Position numbers and translations under genes: made by a program
Assembly: GCF_900475315.1 (NCBI RefSeq)
Contig: NZ_LS483369.1
Span: 992,001-1,056,000 of the forward strand
DNA from: Neisseria cinerea
Lineage (GTDB): Bacteria > Pseudomonadota > Gammaproteobacteria > Burkholderiales > Neisseriaceae
Length of the DNA stretch: 64,000 nucleotides
Direction: 5' to 3'
Notes under the pieces: generated by a model
What the model was told of the DNA's origin: nothing
The model's input: the letters and a program-made list of their open reading frames with translations, nothing else
The model's database searches: none
Shown: in pieces, positions 31,596 to 44,752 of the stretch
Layout of the letters: each line of letters starts with the position of its first letter
Position numbering within the stretch: position 1 is the first letter of the stretch

Positions 31596-32018
31596 TTATT
31601 TCTCCGCCTCGACAGTTTCAAAACTATGGGTAATCTTTGCCGCTTTGCCCAACATAATCGAAGCTGAACAGTATTTTTCGGCAGACATCTGAACGGCGCG
31701 CTCAATGGCCGATTCTTTCAAATCATGCCCGATTACCTTGAAATGGATGTGGATTTCGGTAAACACGCGCGGCGCATCGTCTGCCCGTTTCGCCGTTACC
31801 GTCGCCTGGCAGTCAATAACTTTCTGACGCTGTTTTTCGGCAATCATCACAACATCGATACTCGAACAACCCGCCACGCCCAACAGCAACATCTCCATCG
31901 GGCTGGGTCCCCGCTTGACCGCACCTTCTGCCGCCGCACCTTCCATAACGACACTGTGCCCGCCTTCAGTCGTACCGACAAAACACATCCCGTCTATCCA
32001 TTTTGATGTAATCTGCAT
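31596..32018 (-). CDS. OsmC-family protein
   Basis: A 140-aa OsmC/Ohr-like protein. The family is a group of thiol peroxidases and relatives. The fold-defining segment GPSPMEMLLLGVAGCSSIDV carries the first redox cysteine (AGCSS), and the second is in AEKYCSASIMLGKAA. It therefore has both cysteines expected for hydroperoxide reduction, though YhfA-type members have unknown substrates. Its promoter spacer contains the palindrome ATTGTTTACAAT (32066-32077), suggesting repression together with acnB. An uptake-sequence pair lies just past the stop. Confidence 0.88.
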   Translation of the reverse strand: MQITSKWIDGMCFVGTTEGGHSVVMEGAAAEGAVKRGPSPMEMLLLGVAGCSSIDVVMIAEKQRQKVIDCQATVTAKRADDAPRVFTEIHIHFKVIGHDLKESAIERAVQMSAEKYCSASIMLGKAAKITHSFETVEAEK

Positions 32019-32052
32019 GATAGAGTTCCTAAAAATAACATTAAAACCGCCG

Positions 32053-32082
32053 TTTATATGGCATTATTGTAAACAATTTCAA
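32053..32082 (-). promoter_or_regulatory. Promoter with operator upstream of the OsmC gene
   Basis: On the minus strand: -35 TTGAAA (32082-32077), 18-base spacer, -10 TATAAA (32058-32053). The palindrome ATTGTTTACAAT fills the spacer (32066-32077), a classic repressor position. Confidence 0.6.
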
Positions 32083-32135
32083 GCGGTCTATACAAAAAAA
32101 CCAAAAAAGGCGGCAATCTTCCTTCTAAAGCCTGC

Positions 32136-32804
32136 CTACTGTCTGACCGGCCGACCGTTGATTTGCGCCGACTTGAGTTTCAATGTATAGGTCTTGCCGT
32201 CGTCGGTGTACCCGATTTGTGCCGGAATATTATGCAGGGACGGCGCAAAGAAATAAGTTACCGTATCATCACCCCTTCTGACATGATATTTGACAATCTC
32301 GGTTTCCACGCCGTCTATACTGTATCTGCCTACGCCTGTTTTATTCAGGCCGCCGACGGGATAAAGTTTTTTACCGTTGGTAATTTTCAGACCGGAAGGA
32401 AGTTTCGCGTCGTTTGCTGCCAGCTGCCATGCCAATGTGAATAAATCCATAGCCTTGGGGCTTTGCTCGGTTTTACTCTCCCCGGCTTTGCCGTAAGTTA
32501 CGCTACCGTCGGCGAACTTGGCTTCCGCATATAGTTTTCCGCCGCGTATATCTTTGTAGTAGGCTGGATGCAGTGTGTTGCCGCTAACTGTACCTCCTGA
32601 TTCGAAACGGATATTGTACAAAGGCACTTTGATCGTCGAAACGATTTTGTAGCCGTTGCCGCTGCGCGTAAACACCATAGTGGCGGGAATGCCGTAACTG
32701 CCCGAATAATGCAGCGTGGCAGACTGGGGCAGCTCTGCCGCATACGCGTACGGTAATGCGGCAGATAAAATGACGGCTGAAAATACATTTTTAAGAGGTT
32801 TCAT
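32136..32804 (-). CDS. DUF3108 periplasmic protein
   Basis: A protein of about 222 aa with a signal peptide cut after AYA near residue 22. DUF3108 features include the repeated beta-strand pattern in ATLHYSGSYGIPATMVFTRS, the DIRGGKLYAEAKF segment, and the MDLFTLAWQLAAN region. Function is unknown; the related E. coli proteins are envelope-localised. The second of two adjacent ATGs is preferred because GGGAG is better spaced. Only 18 bases separate it from purN, so the two are probably co-transcribed. Confidence 0.8.
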   Translation of the reverse strand: MKPLKNVFSAVILSAALPYAYAAELPQSATLHYSGSYGIPATMVFTRSGNGYKIVSTIKVPLYNIRFESGGTVSGNTLHPAYYKDIRGGKLYAEAKFADGSVTYGKAGESKTEQSPKAMDLFTLAWQLAANDAKLPSGLKITNGKKLYPVGGLNKTGVGRYSIDGVETEIVKYHVRRGDDTVTYFFAPSLHNIPAQIGYTDDGKTYTLKLKSAQINGRPVRQ

Positions 32805-32822
32805 CATTTGCTCCCGTTCGGT

Positions 32823-33449
32823 TCATGCCAGCAAGAAACAAGCGGCATCCGCACTTTCCTTTTTCTTCACACGGTTGCCCTCGATGCTCAGGAGGCCGGC
32901 GGCAAAATCGGCAACGGCTTTCGGATAAAGTTTATGCTCGACAGCTAAAACCCGTGCGGCAATATCGTCTGCCGTATCACCATCAAGTATCGGCACAATC
33001 CCTTGCGATACAATCGGGCCGCAATCCAGCTCGGCCGTAACAAAATGAATAGTACAGCCGGCAACGCGGCAACCTGCCTCCAAAGCGCGTTCGTGCGTAT
33101 GAAGTCCGGTAAACGAGGGAAGGATGGACGGGTGAATGTTCATCAGCCTGCCTTCGTAATGGGCGCAAAACTCGGGGGTCAGAATCCGCATAAAACCTGC
33201 CAAAACCACCAAGTCGGGTTGATATGCGTCGATTTTTTCCATCATGGCCGTATCGAAGGCAAGTCGTGATTCAAAGTTTTTATGATTCAGGCTGTCGGTC
33301 GGAATACCCTGACCGGCCGCCCATTTCAGTCCTTCCGCCGTTTCGCTGTTGCTTAACACGGCAGCGATATGGACATTTGGAACGGCAGCATTGACGATGG
33401 CCTGCATGTTGCTGCCGCGCCCTGAAATCAGAATGACGATCTTCTTCAT
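32823..33449 (-). CDS. purN: Phosphoribosylglycinamide formyltransferase (GART)
   Basis: Transfers the formyl group from 10-formyl-tetrahydrofolate to GAR in purine synthesis. The protein is 208 aa. The N-terminus MKKIVILISGRGSNMQAI is the phosphoribosyl-binding loop. Catalytic residues are in MNIHPSILPSFTGLHTHERA (Asn-His), with the Asp in VTAELDCGPIVSQG. The ending KKKESADAACFLLA is unremarkable. Confidence 0.97.
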   Translation of the reverse strand: MKKIVILISGRGSNMQAIVNAAVPNVHIAAVLSNSETAEGLKWAAGQGIPTDSLNHKNFESRLAFDTAMMEKIDAYQPDLVVLAGFMRILTPEFCAHYEGRLMNIHPSILPSFTGLHTHERALEAGCRVAGCTIHFVTAELDCGPIVSQGIVPILDGDTADDIAARVLAVEHKLYPKAVADFAAGLLSIEGNRVKKKESADAACFLLA

Positions 33450-33523
33450 ATGGGTGTACTTTTTGGAATGTGCACCGCCTGCTTCCTACGCTTGATGCGC
33501 AACTCAGACGGCATTGACCGTAA

Positions 33524-33552
33524 AAATGCCCGAAAACCTGTTTCGGGCATGG
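33524..33552 (-). terminator. Terminator of mip
   Basis: 10-bp stem ATGCCCGAAA / TTTCGGGCAT with a 5-base loop; T-run on the minus strand. Confidence 0.88.
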
Positions 33553-33560
33553 ATTCGGAC

Positions 33561-34382
33561 TTAATTTACTTTTTTGATGTCGACTTGTGCCGGCTGTTGG
33601 GCAGGTGCATTTTCGGGTGCACCAACCTTAACCAGTTTCACATCAAATACCAAAGTGGAGTTCGGACCGATTTTTTCGCCCGCACCCTGTTCGCGGTAAG
33701 CAAGGTTGGACGGAATGTAGAACGTGGCTTCACCGCCTTCTTTCAGGAGTTGGACGCCTTCGGTCCAACCCGGAATCACTTGGCTTAACGGGAAGGTTGC
33801 CGGACCGCCGTTGGCTTTGCTACTGTCGAATACGGTACCGTCAATCAGGCGGCCTTCATATTCCACGGTAACGATGTCGTCTTTTGTCGGCTGTTTGCCT
33901 TCACCCTGTTTGGTGATTTTGTACTGCAGACCGGAAGCAGTGGTCTTCACGCCGTCTTTGGCGGCATTTTCCTTCAGGAAGGCTTCGCCTTTTTCTTTGT
34001 TAGCCTTCGCATCCGCCTTGTGTTTTTCTACGGCTTTAGCCTGCTGCTCCTGCAGGAATTTCATCATCACTTCCTGAGCCTGCTCTTCAGTCATTTTGAT
34101 TTCTTTGCCGTCATACATTGCCTGCAGTGCTTCGGTAAAGACTTTCAAATCGATTTCCGCACCCTGCTCCTTCATCTGTTTCAGGGAGCGTCCGATATCC
34201 ACACCCATAGCATAGCTTGCCTGCTGCATGGTATTACCGATTGAAGAAGTATCGCCCTGCGCGGCAGAAGCTGCGGCAGGCTCGGATGCGGATGATGCGG
34301 GTGCTGTTTCTTTTTTGCCGCAGGCAGAAAGTGCCAAAGTGGCGGCAAGGGTCAGTGCGCTGATTTTGAAAATTTTGTTCAT
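33561..34382 (-). CDS. mip: FKBP-type peptidyl-prolyl isomerase, macrophage infectivity potentiator lipoprotein
   Basis: A surface-associated lipoprotein that speeds proline isomerisation; in pathogenic Neisseria it helps survival in phagocytes. The 273-aa precursor has lipobox LSAC (Cys21) and an Ala/Ser-rich linker. The N-terminal helical dimerisation domain (about 45-145) is rich in Lys/Glu/Gln, and the FKBP domain runs from about 150 to 255 (TVEYEGRLIDGTVFDSSKAN, VIPGWTEGVQLLKEGG, FYIPSNLAYREQGAGEKIGP). A Pro/Ala-rich tail ends it. Length and layout match Mip. Confidence 0.95.
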   Translation of the reverse strand: MNKIFKISALTLAATLALSACGKKETAPASSASEPAAASAAQGDTSSIGNTMQQASYAMGVDIGRSLKQMKEQGAEIDLKVFTEALQAMYDGKEIKMTEEQAQEVMMKFLQEQQAKAVEKHKADAKANKEKGEAFLKENAAKDGVKTTASGLQYKITKQGEGKQPTKDDIVTVEYEGRLIDGTVFDSSKANGGPATFPLSQVIPGWTEGVQLLKEGGEATFYIPSNLAYREQGAGEKIGPNSTLVFDVKLVKVGAPENAPAQQPAQVDIKKVN

Positions 34383-34489
34383 AATAGCTCTTCGCTGTTA
34401 ATAAGGTCGGAAAAACGGGATTATAGCCGAGTTTGAATCAAATAGAATCAAAGCTGTTTAAATTTTGTAAGCATAGCGGCAAGACGGCA

Positions 34490-34930
34490 TTAACTCCTCC
34501 CGCCCATGCCGTGGTGTTCGATGTGGAAACCGCTTTTACGATAGGCGGCAAAACGCCCGCGTGCCTCGGCAAGTTCCTCAAGGCTGCTGCCGACGATTTC
34601 CAAGATACGTTCCGGCAATACGGGCGCGGCATTCCAAAAATCATCCGATAAATTAAGAACCGTCATATTTTCCGCAATTTCGGGAATCCTATCGCCGGCC
34701 GCCAACAAAACCGGCGTATCCGTCGGCATCGGATACTCTGTTGTCCAGACTTCATGAGGAACAAAACTTTCCGCTTCATATTGCCAGAGTGTTTTGTCCA
34801 ATTCTTGAACCTGCCCGAACGAGTCTGACCACACCAGCACCCTACCCCCGTCTCGGATAGCGCGCGCAATCAACCGACAGGTAAAAAGGGGGATTTGGTC
34901 AACATGGATATAAAAGGTAACTTTCGGCAT
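34490..34930 (-). CDS. holC: DNA polymerase III subunit chi
   Basis: Chi links the clamp-loader to single-strand binding protein. The protein is 146 aa. The N-terminus KVTFYIHVDQIPLFTCRLIA and the motif RVLVWSDSFGQVQELDKTLW are typical HolC. The later PVLLAAGDRIPEIAENMTVLNLSDD is also conserved, and FVPHEV links them. It is the gene upstream of pepA on the same strand but with a DUS-pair stem between them. Confidence 0.93.
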   Translation of the reverse strand: MPKVTFYIHVDQIPLFTCRLIARAIRDGGRVLVWSDSFGQVQELDKTLWQYEAESFVPHEVWTTEYPMPTDTPVLLAAGDRIPEIAENMTVLNLSDDFWNAAPVLPERILEIVGSSLEELAEARGRFAAYRKSGFHIEHHGMGGRS

Positions 34931-34950
34931 ATTGTTTGAGCATTTGACAG

Positions 34951-34985
34951 GATGATGCCGTCTGAAAGGCTTCAGACGGCATCAT
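34951..34985. terminator. Inverted uptake-sequence pair (extended stem)
   Basis: GATGATGCCGTCTGAA and TTCAGACGGCATCATGAT pair over about 16 bp with a very short loop, directly past the pepA stop. Confidence 0.85.
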
Positions 34986-34992
34986 GATACCA

Positions 34993-37680
<2,688 letters not shown>

Positions 37681-37684
<4 letters not shown>

Positions 37685-38751
37685 ACCTGATTTCACGTTA
37701 CATCATCCGCCAAATGGCGGTTATGGCGGTTTACGCCCTCTTAGCCTTCCTCGCTTTGTACAGCTTTTTTGAAATCATCAACGAAGTCGGCGACTTGGGC
37801 AAAGGCAGCTATAACGGCGCAACCATGGCGCAATACGTCCTCATGCAGATGCCCGCGCGTGCCTACGAACTCATGCCCCTCGCCGTCCTCATCGGCGGAC
37901 TCGTTTCCCTCAGCCAGCTTGCCGCCGGCAGCGAACTGACCGTCATCAAAGCAAGCGGCATGAGCACCAAAAAACTATTGCTGGTTCTGTCGCAATTCGG
38001 ACTGATTTTCGCTACCGCCACCGCCGCGCTCGGCGAATGGATTGCCCCCGTCCTCAGCCAAAAAGCCGAAAACATCAAATCCGCCGCCATCAACGGCAAA
38101 ATCAGCACCGGCAATACCGGCCTTTGGCTCAAAGAAAAAAACAGCATCATCAACGTGCGCGAAATGCTGCCCGACCATACCCTGCTGGGCATTAAAATCT
38201 GGGAGCGCAACGACAAAAACGAACTGACTCAAGCGGCAGAAGCAGAATCAGCCGTTTTAAACAACGACGGCAGCTGGCAGCTGAAAAATATCCGCAGCAG
38301 CATATTGGGCGAAAATAAAGTCGAAGTTTCCACCGCTACCGAAGAAAACTGGCCGATCGCCGTCAAGCGCAACCTGATGGACGTATTGCTCGTCAAACCC
38401 GACCAAATGTCCGTTGGCGAACTGACCACCTACATCAGCCACCTCGAAAACAACAACCAAAACACCCAAATCTACGCCATCGCTTGGTGGCGCAAATTGG
38501 TTTACCCCGTCGCCGCCTGGGTGATGGCACTCGTCGCCTTCGCCTTCACCCCGCAAACCACCCGCCACGGCAATATGGGTTTGAAGCTCTTCGGCGGCAT
38601 CTGCCTCGGCTTACTGTTCCACTTCGCCGGACGGCTCTTCGGCTTTACTAGCCAACTCTACGGCGTCCCACCCTTCCTCGCCGGCGCACTACCCACCATA
38701 GCCTTCGCCCTGCTCGCCGTTTGGCTGATACGCAGGCAGGAAAAACGTTAA
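37681..38751 (+). CDS. lptG: Lipopolysaccharide export permease LptG
   Basis: Partner permease of LptF. The start ATG at 37681 overlaps the lptF stop (ATGA), indicating translational coupling. The protein is about 356 aa with the same layout: helices 1-3 (MNLISRYIIRQMAVMAVYAL), the KASGMSTKKLL coupling region, a periplasmic beta domain, and helices 4-6. The C-terminus ends VWLIRRQEKR. A variant DUS pair follows the gene. Confidence 0.95.
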
Positions 38752-38755
38752 AAAC

Positions 38756-38786
38756 ATGCCGTTTGAACTTCTTTTCAGACGGCATT
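38756..38786 (+). terminator. Terminator after lptFG (variant uptake-sequence pair)
   Basis: ATGCCGTTTGAA (one mismatch to the DUS) pairs with TTCAGACGGCAT by a G-T pair; loop of about 6 bases. Confidence 0.75.
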
Positions 38787-38873
38787 CATTTTCATTGACA
38801 TGCCCATACCGACAGATAGTCAAGCTCTATTATATCGGGCAATATAACAGTTCCATTTTTGTTAAAACTGGTC

Positions 38874-38903
38874 TATGATAGCAATGTAAATATTGTTTAC
38901 AAT
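38874..38903 (+). promoter_or_regulatory. Probable acnB promoter and operator
   Basis: A -10 TATGAT is at 38874-38879; the -35 is weak. The palindrome ATTGTTTACAAT (38892-38903) lies about 13 bases downstream of the -10, where a bound repressor would block start of transcription. The flank AATCTT is shared with the copy at 31390. Confidence 0.55.
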
Positions 38904-38959
38904 CTTTAACGCAAATCATTTGCAACAGACAGAAGAAAAACAGAAAAAGGAACAAAGAG

Positions 38960-41545
38960 ATGTTAGAAGCCTATCGTAAAGTCGCCGCCGAGCGCGCCGC
39001 CCTCGGTATCCCCGCCCTTCCTCTGACTGCTCAGCAGACTGCCGATTTGGTCGAGCTGCTGAAAAACCCGCCCGCAGGCGAAGGTGAGTTCTTAGTTGAA
39101 CTGCTTGCCCACCGTGTTCCGCCAGGTGTGGACGATGCCGCCAAAGTCAAAGCCTCATTCCTAGCTGCCGTTGCCGAAGGCAGCGCATCCAGCCCGTTGG
39201 TTTCCCCCGAATATGCGACCGAACTTTTAGGTACAATGCTCGGCGGTTACAACATTCACGCCTTAATCGAACTCTTGGACGACGACAAACTCGCGCCTAT
39301 TGCCGCCAAAGGTTTGAAACATACGCTTCTGATGTTCGATTCTTTCCACGACGTTCAGGAAAAAGCCGAAAAAGGCAATAAATACGCGCAGGAAGTTTTG
39401 CAATCTTGGGCGGATGCCGAATGGTTTACCTCACGCGCCAAAGTTCCCGAAAAAATCACTGTTACCGTCTTCAAAGTTGACGGAGAAACCAATACAGACG
39501 ACCTCTCTCCCGCGCCTGACGCGTGGAGCCGTCCCGATATTCCGCTGCACGCGCTGGCAATGTTGAAAAACCCGCGCGATGGCATCAATCCTGACAAACC
39601 GGGCGAAGTCGGTCCGATTAAATTGTTGGAAGAACTCAAAGCAAAAGGTCACCCTGTTGCCTACGTCGGTGACGTGGTCGGTACCGGTTCTTCTCGTAAA
39701 TCTGCGACCAACTCCGTCATTTGGCATACCGGCGAAGACATCCCGTTCGTACCGAACAAACGCTTCGGCGGCGTGTGCTTGGGCGGCAAAATTGCACCGA
39801 TTTTCTTCAATACTCAAGAAGATTCCGGTGCATTGCCGATTGAAGTCGATGTTTCCGCGCTGAAAATGGGCGATGTCGTCGACATTCTGCCTTACGAAGG
39901 CAAAATCGTGAAAAACGGCGAAACCGTTGCCGAGTTCAGCTTGAAATCACAAGTATTGTTGGACGAGGTGCAAGCCGGTGGTCGTATCAACCTGATTATC
40001 GGTCGCGGTCTGACCGCCAAAGCGCGCGACGCACTGAAACTGCCTGCTTCTACCGAATTCCGTCTGCCTCAAGCGCCTGCCGAAAGCAAAGCCGGTTTTA
40101 CCTTGGCACAAAAAATGGTCGGTCGCGCCTGCGGTCTGCCAGAAGGACAAGGCGTGCGCCCGGGTACTTATTGCGAACCACGCATGACGACTGTCGGCTC
40201 GCAAGACACTACCGGCCCGATGACCCGCGACGAGTTGAAAGACTTGGCTTGTTTGGGCTTCTCCGCCAATATGGTGATGCAGTCTTTCTGTCACACCGCG
40301 GCTTATCCGAAACCTGTCGATGTCAGGACCCATAAAGAACTGCCCGCCTTTATTTCTACCCGTGGCGGCGTATCTCTGCGTCCGGGCGACGGCGTAATCC
40401 ACTCATGGCTCAACCGTCTGTTGTTGCCTGATACCGTCGGCACCGGCGGCGACAGCCACACCCGTTTCCCTATCGGTATTTCCTTCCCTGCCGGTTCCGG
40501 CTTGGTTGCTTTCGCAGCAGCCACCGGCGTAATGCCGCTCGATATGCCCGAGTCTGTATTGGTACGCTTCAGCGGCAAGCTGCAACCGGGCGTAACCCTG
40601 CGCGATTTGGTGAACGCCATTCCGCTGTACGCGATTAAACAAGGTCTGCTTACTGTTGCCAAAGCCGGTAAGAAAAACATCTTCTCCGGCCGCATCCTCG
40701 AAATCGAAGGCCTGCCTGATTTGAAAGTGGAACAAGCGTTTGAATTGACTGACGCATCTGCCGAACGCTCCGCCGCCGGCTGTACCGTGAAGCTCAACAA
40801 AGAGCCAATTATCGAGTACATGAAATCCAACGTCGTATTGATGAAAAACATGATTGCCAACGGCTATCAAGATCCGCGCACTTTGGAACGCCGCATCAAA
40901 GCCATGGAAAAATGGTTGGCAAATCCGGAGCTGCTTGAAGCGGATAAAGATGCCGAATACGCCGCCGTAATTGAAATCAACATGGACGACATCAAAGAGC
41001 CGATTATCGCCTGCCCGAACGACCCTGACGACGTGTGCTTCATGTCCGAACGCTCCGGCACCAAAATCGACGAGGTATTCATCGGTTCGTGCATGACCAA
41101 CATCGGCCACTTCCGTGCCGCTTCCAAACTTTTGGAAGGTAAGAGCGACATCCCCGTCCGCCTGTGGGTAGCGCCGCCGACTAAAATGGACGCGAAAGAG
41201 TTGTCCAACGAAGGCCACTACGGTGTACTCGGTCGCGCCGGCGCGCGTATGGAAATGCCGGGTTGCTCATTATGTATGGGTAACCAAGCCCAAGTACACG
41301 AAGGCGCAACCGTCATGTCCACTTCGACCCGCAACTTCCCGAACCGTTTGGGTAAAAACACCTTCGTTTACCTCGGCTCGGCTGAGTTGGCGGCAATCTG
41401 CTCCAAACTGGGCAAAATCCCAACCGTTGAAGAATACCAAGCCAACATCGGTATCATCAACGAGCAAGGCGACCAAATTTACCGTTACATGAACTTCAAC
41501 GAAATCGACAGCTACAACGAAGTAGCCGAAACCGTGAATGTTTAA
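38960..41545 (+). CDS. acnB: Bifunctional aconitate hydratase 2 / 2-methylisocitrate dehydratase
   Basis: Isomerises citrate to isocitrate and can dehydrate 2-methylcitrate. The 861-aa length and domain order are those of AcnB: N-terminal HEAT-like domain ([20 protein letters not shown]), swivel domain 4, then domains 1-3. Fe-S cluster cysteines are in [12 protein letters not shown] and [11 protein letters not shown]. The substrate-site [12 protein letters not shown] and [11 protein letters not shown] are intact. The ribosome site is AAAAAGGAACAAAGAG. The promoter carries the ATTGTTTACAAT palindrome, so repression by a GntR-type regulator is plausible. Confidence 0.98.
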   Translation: MLEAYRKVAAERAALGIPALPLTAQQTADLVELLKNPPAGEGEFLVELLAHRVPPGVDDAAKVKASFLAAVAEGSASSPLVSPEYATELLGTMLGGYNIHALIELLDDDKLAPIAAKGLKHTLLMFDSFHDVQEKAEKGNKYAQEVLQSWADAEWFTSRAKVPEKITVTVFKVDGETNTDDLSPAPDAWSRPDIPLHALAMLKNPRDGINPDKPGEVGPIKLLEELKAKGHPVAYVGDVVGTGSSRKSATNSVIWHTGEDIPFVPNKRFGGVCLGGKIAPIFFNTQEDSGALPIEVDVSALKMGDVVDILPYEGKIVKNGETVAEFSLKSQVLLDEVQAGGRINLIIGRGLTAKARDALKLPASTEFRLPQAPAESKAGFTLAQKMVGRACGLPEGQGVRPGTYCEPRMTTVGSQDTTGPMTRDELKDLACLGFSANMVMQSFCHTAAYPKPVDVRTHKELPAFISTRGGVSLRPGDGVIHSWLNRLLLPDTVGTGGDSHTRFPIGISFPAGSGLVAFAAATGVMPLDMPESVLVRFSGKLQPGVTLRDLVNAIPLYAIKQGLLTVAKAGKKNIFSGRILEIEGLPDLKVEQAFELTDASAERSAAGCTVKLNKEPIIEYMKSNVVLMKNMIANGYQDPRTLERRIKAMEKWLANPELLEADKDAEYAAVIEINMDDIKEPIIACPNDPDDVCFMSERSGTKIDEVFIGSCMTNIGHFRAASKLLEGKSDIPVRLWVAPPTKMDAKELSNEGHYGVLGRAGARMEMPGCSLCMGNQAQVHEGATVMSTSTRNFPNRLGKNTFVYLGSAELAAICSKLGKIPTVEEYQANIGIINEQGDQIYRYMNFNEIDSYNEVAETVNV

Positions 41546-41580
41546 CCGGAGCAACCCCGTGATATAAGGGGTTGGCAACC

Positions 41581-41610
41581 ATGCCGTCTGAAAGTTTTTC
41601 AGACGGCATT
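41581..41610 (+). terminator. Terminator after acnB (inverted uptake-sequence pair)
   Basis: ATGCCGTCTGAAA and TTTCAGACGGCAT with a short loop. Confidence 0.82.
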
Positions 41611-41684
41611 ATAATATTCTGCCACCCTTTTAACGGGCAGTATAATGCAATCCTCCCCATCCGCCATACAAGGCAGACGATAAT

Positions 41685-42680
41685 ATGAACCTGAAAAACC
41701 GCCATTTCCTGAAACTCTTAGACTTCACGCCGGAAGAAATCACCGCCTACCTCGACCTTGCCGCCGAATTGAAAGCTGCCAAAAAGGCAGGGTGCGAAGT
41801 GCAGCGGATGAAAGGAAAAAACATTGCCCTGATTTTTGAAAAAACCTCTACTCGGACGCGCTGCGCGTTTGAAGTTGCCGCGCGCGACCAAGGGGCGGGA
41901 GTGACTTATTTAGAGCCGTCCGCCAGCCAAATCGGGCATAAGGAAAGCATCAAAGACACCGCACGCGTGTTGGGCAGGATGTACGACGGCATCGAATATC
42001 GCGGCTTCGGGCAGGACGTGGTCGAAGAATTGGCGAAATACGCCGGCGTGCCCGTATTCAACGGTCTGACCAACGAGTTCCACCCGACCCAAATGCTCGC
42101 GGATGCTCTGACCATGCGCGAACACAGCGGCAAACCATTGAACCAAACCGCATTTGCGTACGTCGGCGATGCGCGTTACAACATGGCGAATTCGCTGCTG
42201 GTGTTGGGCGCGAAGCTCGGCATGGACGTGCGTATCGGCGCACCGAAAACCTTGTGGCCGTCTGAAAACATCGTTGCCCGCGCCTGCGCCGTTGCCGAAG
42301 AAACCGGCGGAAAGATTTTGTTGACCGAAAACACGAAAGAAGCTGTTAAGGGAGCAGATTTTATCCATACCGACGTGTGGGTCAGCATGGGCGAGCCCAA
42401 AGAAGTATGGCAGGAACGCATTGATTTATTAAAAGATTACCGCGTTACCCCCGAGCTGATGGCGGTATCTGGCAACTCGAAGGTCAAATTTATGCACTGC
42501 CTGCCCGCCTTCCACAATCGGGAAACCAAAGTCGGAGAATGGATTTATGAAACTTTCGGCTTAAACGGCGTAGAAGTAACGGAAGAAGTATTCGAAAGCC
42601 CTGCCAGCATCGTGTTCGACCAAGCGGAAAACCGGATGCATACGATTAAGGCAGTGATGGTTGCAGCTTTGGGCGACTGA
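41685..42680 (+). CDS. argF: Ornithine carbamoyltransferase
   Basis: Makes citrulline from ornithine and carbamoyl phosphate in arginine synthesis. The protein is 331 aa. The carbamoyl-phosphate loop is [13 protein letters not shown], ornithine-site residues are in [15 protein letters not shown], and the catalytic cysteine is in [12 protein letters not shown] shared terminator with ilvC follows. There is no other arg gene in this window. Confidence 0.98.
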   Translation: MNLKNRHFLKLLDFTPEEITAYLDLAAELKAAKKAGCEVQRMKGKNIALIFEKTSTRTRCAFEVAARDQGAGVTYLEPSASQIGHKESIKDTARVLGRMYDGIEYRGFGQDVVEELAKYAGVPVFNGLTNEFHPTQMLADALTMREHSGKPLNQTAFAYVGDARYNMANSLLVLGAKLGMDVRIGAPKTLWPSENIVARACAVAEETGGKILLTENTKEAVKGADFIHTDVWVSMGEPKEVWQERIDLLKDYRVTPELMAVSGNSKVKFMHCLPAFHNRETKVGEWIYETFGLNGVEVTEEVFESPASIVFDQAENRMHTIKAVMVAALGD

Positions 42681-42766
42681 CACCGTTTTCCAGAATATCA
42701 TCTTATCCTCCCTGCTTTGCCAAGATGATGAGAAAAAGCTAAAACCTTTAAAAGCTGCACTAAGAA

Positions 42767-42794
42767 AACTGCCTGTCATAAGACAGGCAGTTTG
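42767..42794. terminator. Bidirectional terminator between argF and ilvC
   Basis: 12-bp stem AAACTGCCTGTC / GACAGGCAGTTT with a 4-base loop, T/A-rich on both sides of the convergent genes. Confidence 0.88.
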
Positions 42795-42809
42795 TTTGAT
42801 TAGGAAAAA

Positions 42810-44190
<1,381 letters not shown>

Positions 44191-44210
44191 CAATCTCTCC
44201 TACCGCTTTG

Positions 44211-44241
44211 TTTTTCAGACGGCATATTGCCGTCTGAAAAA
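44211..44241. terminator. Inverted uptake-sequence pair after ilvN
   Basis: TTTTTCAGACGGCA and TGCCGTCTGAAAAA face each other across TAT, a 14-bp stem directly past the ilvN stop. Confidence 0.82.
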
Positions 44242-44249
44242 CGGCAGTA

Positions 44250-44741
44250 TTAAATTTTCAAGATACGCTCGCCACGGCCGATGCCGGCTGCGCCCGTACG
44301 TACGGTTTCCAGAATCTGGGCTCGTCCGACAGTTTCGAGGAAAGAGTCGAGTTTGTCGGTTGAGCCTGTGATTTCGATGGTGTAGCTGCGGTCGGTTACA
44401 TCGATGATGCTGCCACGGTAGATTTCTGTCAGGCGTAAAAATTCGTCACGGTCTTTGCCGACGGCGCGGACTTTTACCAGCATCAATTCGCGTTCGACAA
44501 AACGGCTTTCGTTCAAATCGACCACTTTAATTACCTCAATCAATTTATTGAGTTGCTTGGTGATTTGTTCGATAACATGCTCGTCGCCATGGGTAACAAT
44601 GGTCATGCGTGAAAGCGTTTTGTCCTCGGTCGGAGCTACTGCCAAGGAATCGATGTTGTAGTCTCGAGCGGAGAAAAGACCGACCACGCGGCTCATCGCG
44701 CCTGATTCGTTTTCCATCAGAACAGATAAGATATGTCGCAT
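44250..44741 (-). CDS. ilvN: Acetolactate synthase small (regulatory) subunit
   Basis: Regulatory subunit that binds valine and activates the large subunit. The protein is 163 aa. The N-terminal ACT domain reads RHILSVLMENESGAMSRVVG with LFSARDYNIDSLAVAPTED, which contacts valine, and the C-terminal domain has LRLTEIYRGSIIDVTDRS-like features. It follows ilvI by 11 bases and is certainly in the same operon. The symbol ilvH is equally used for this form. Confidence 0.96.
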   Translation of the reverse strand: MRHILSVLMENESGAMSRVVGLFSARDYNIDSLAVAPTEDKTLSRMTIVTHGDEHVIEQITKQLNKLIEVIKVVDLNESRFVERELMLVKVRAVGKDRDEFLRLTEIYRGSIIDVTDRSYTIEITGSTDKLDSFLETVGRAQILETVRTGAAGIGRGERILKI

Positions 44742-44752
44742 TGTCGTTCTCC

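Noticed and set aside
40403-41218. Long minus-strand open frame opposite acnB
   Set aside because: Antisense shadow of acnB without its own ribosome site or domain.
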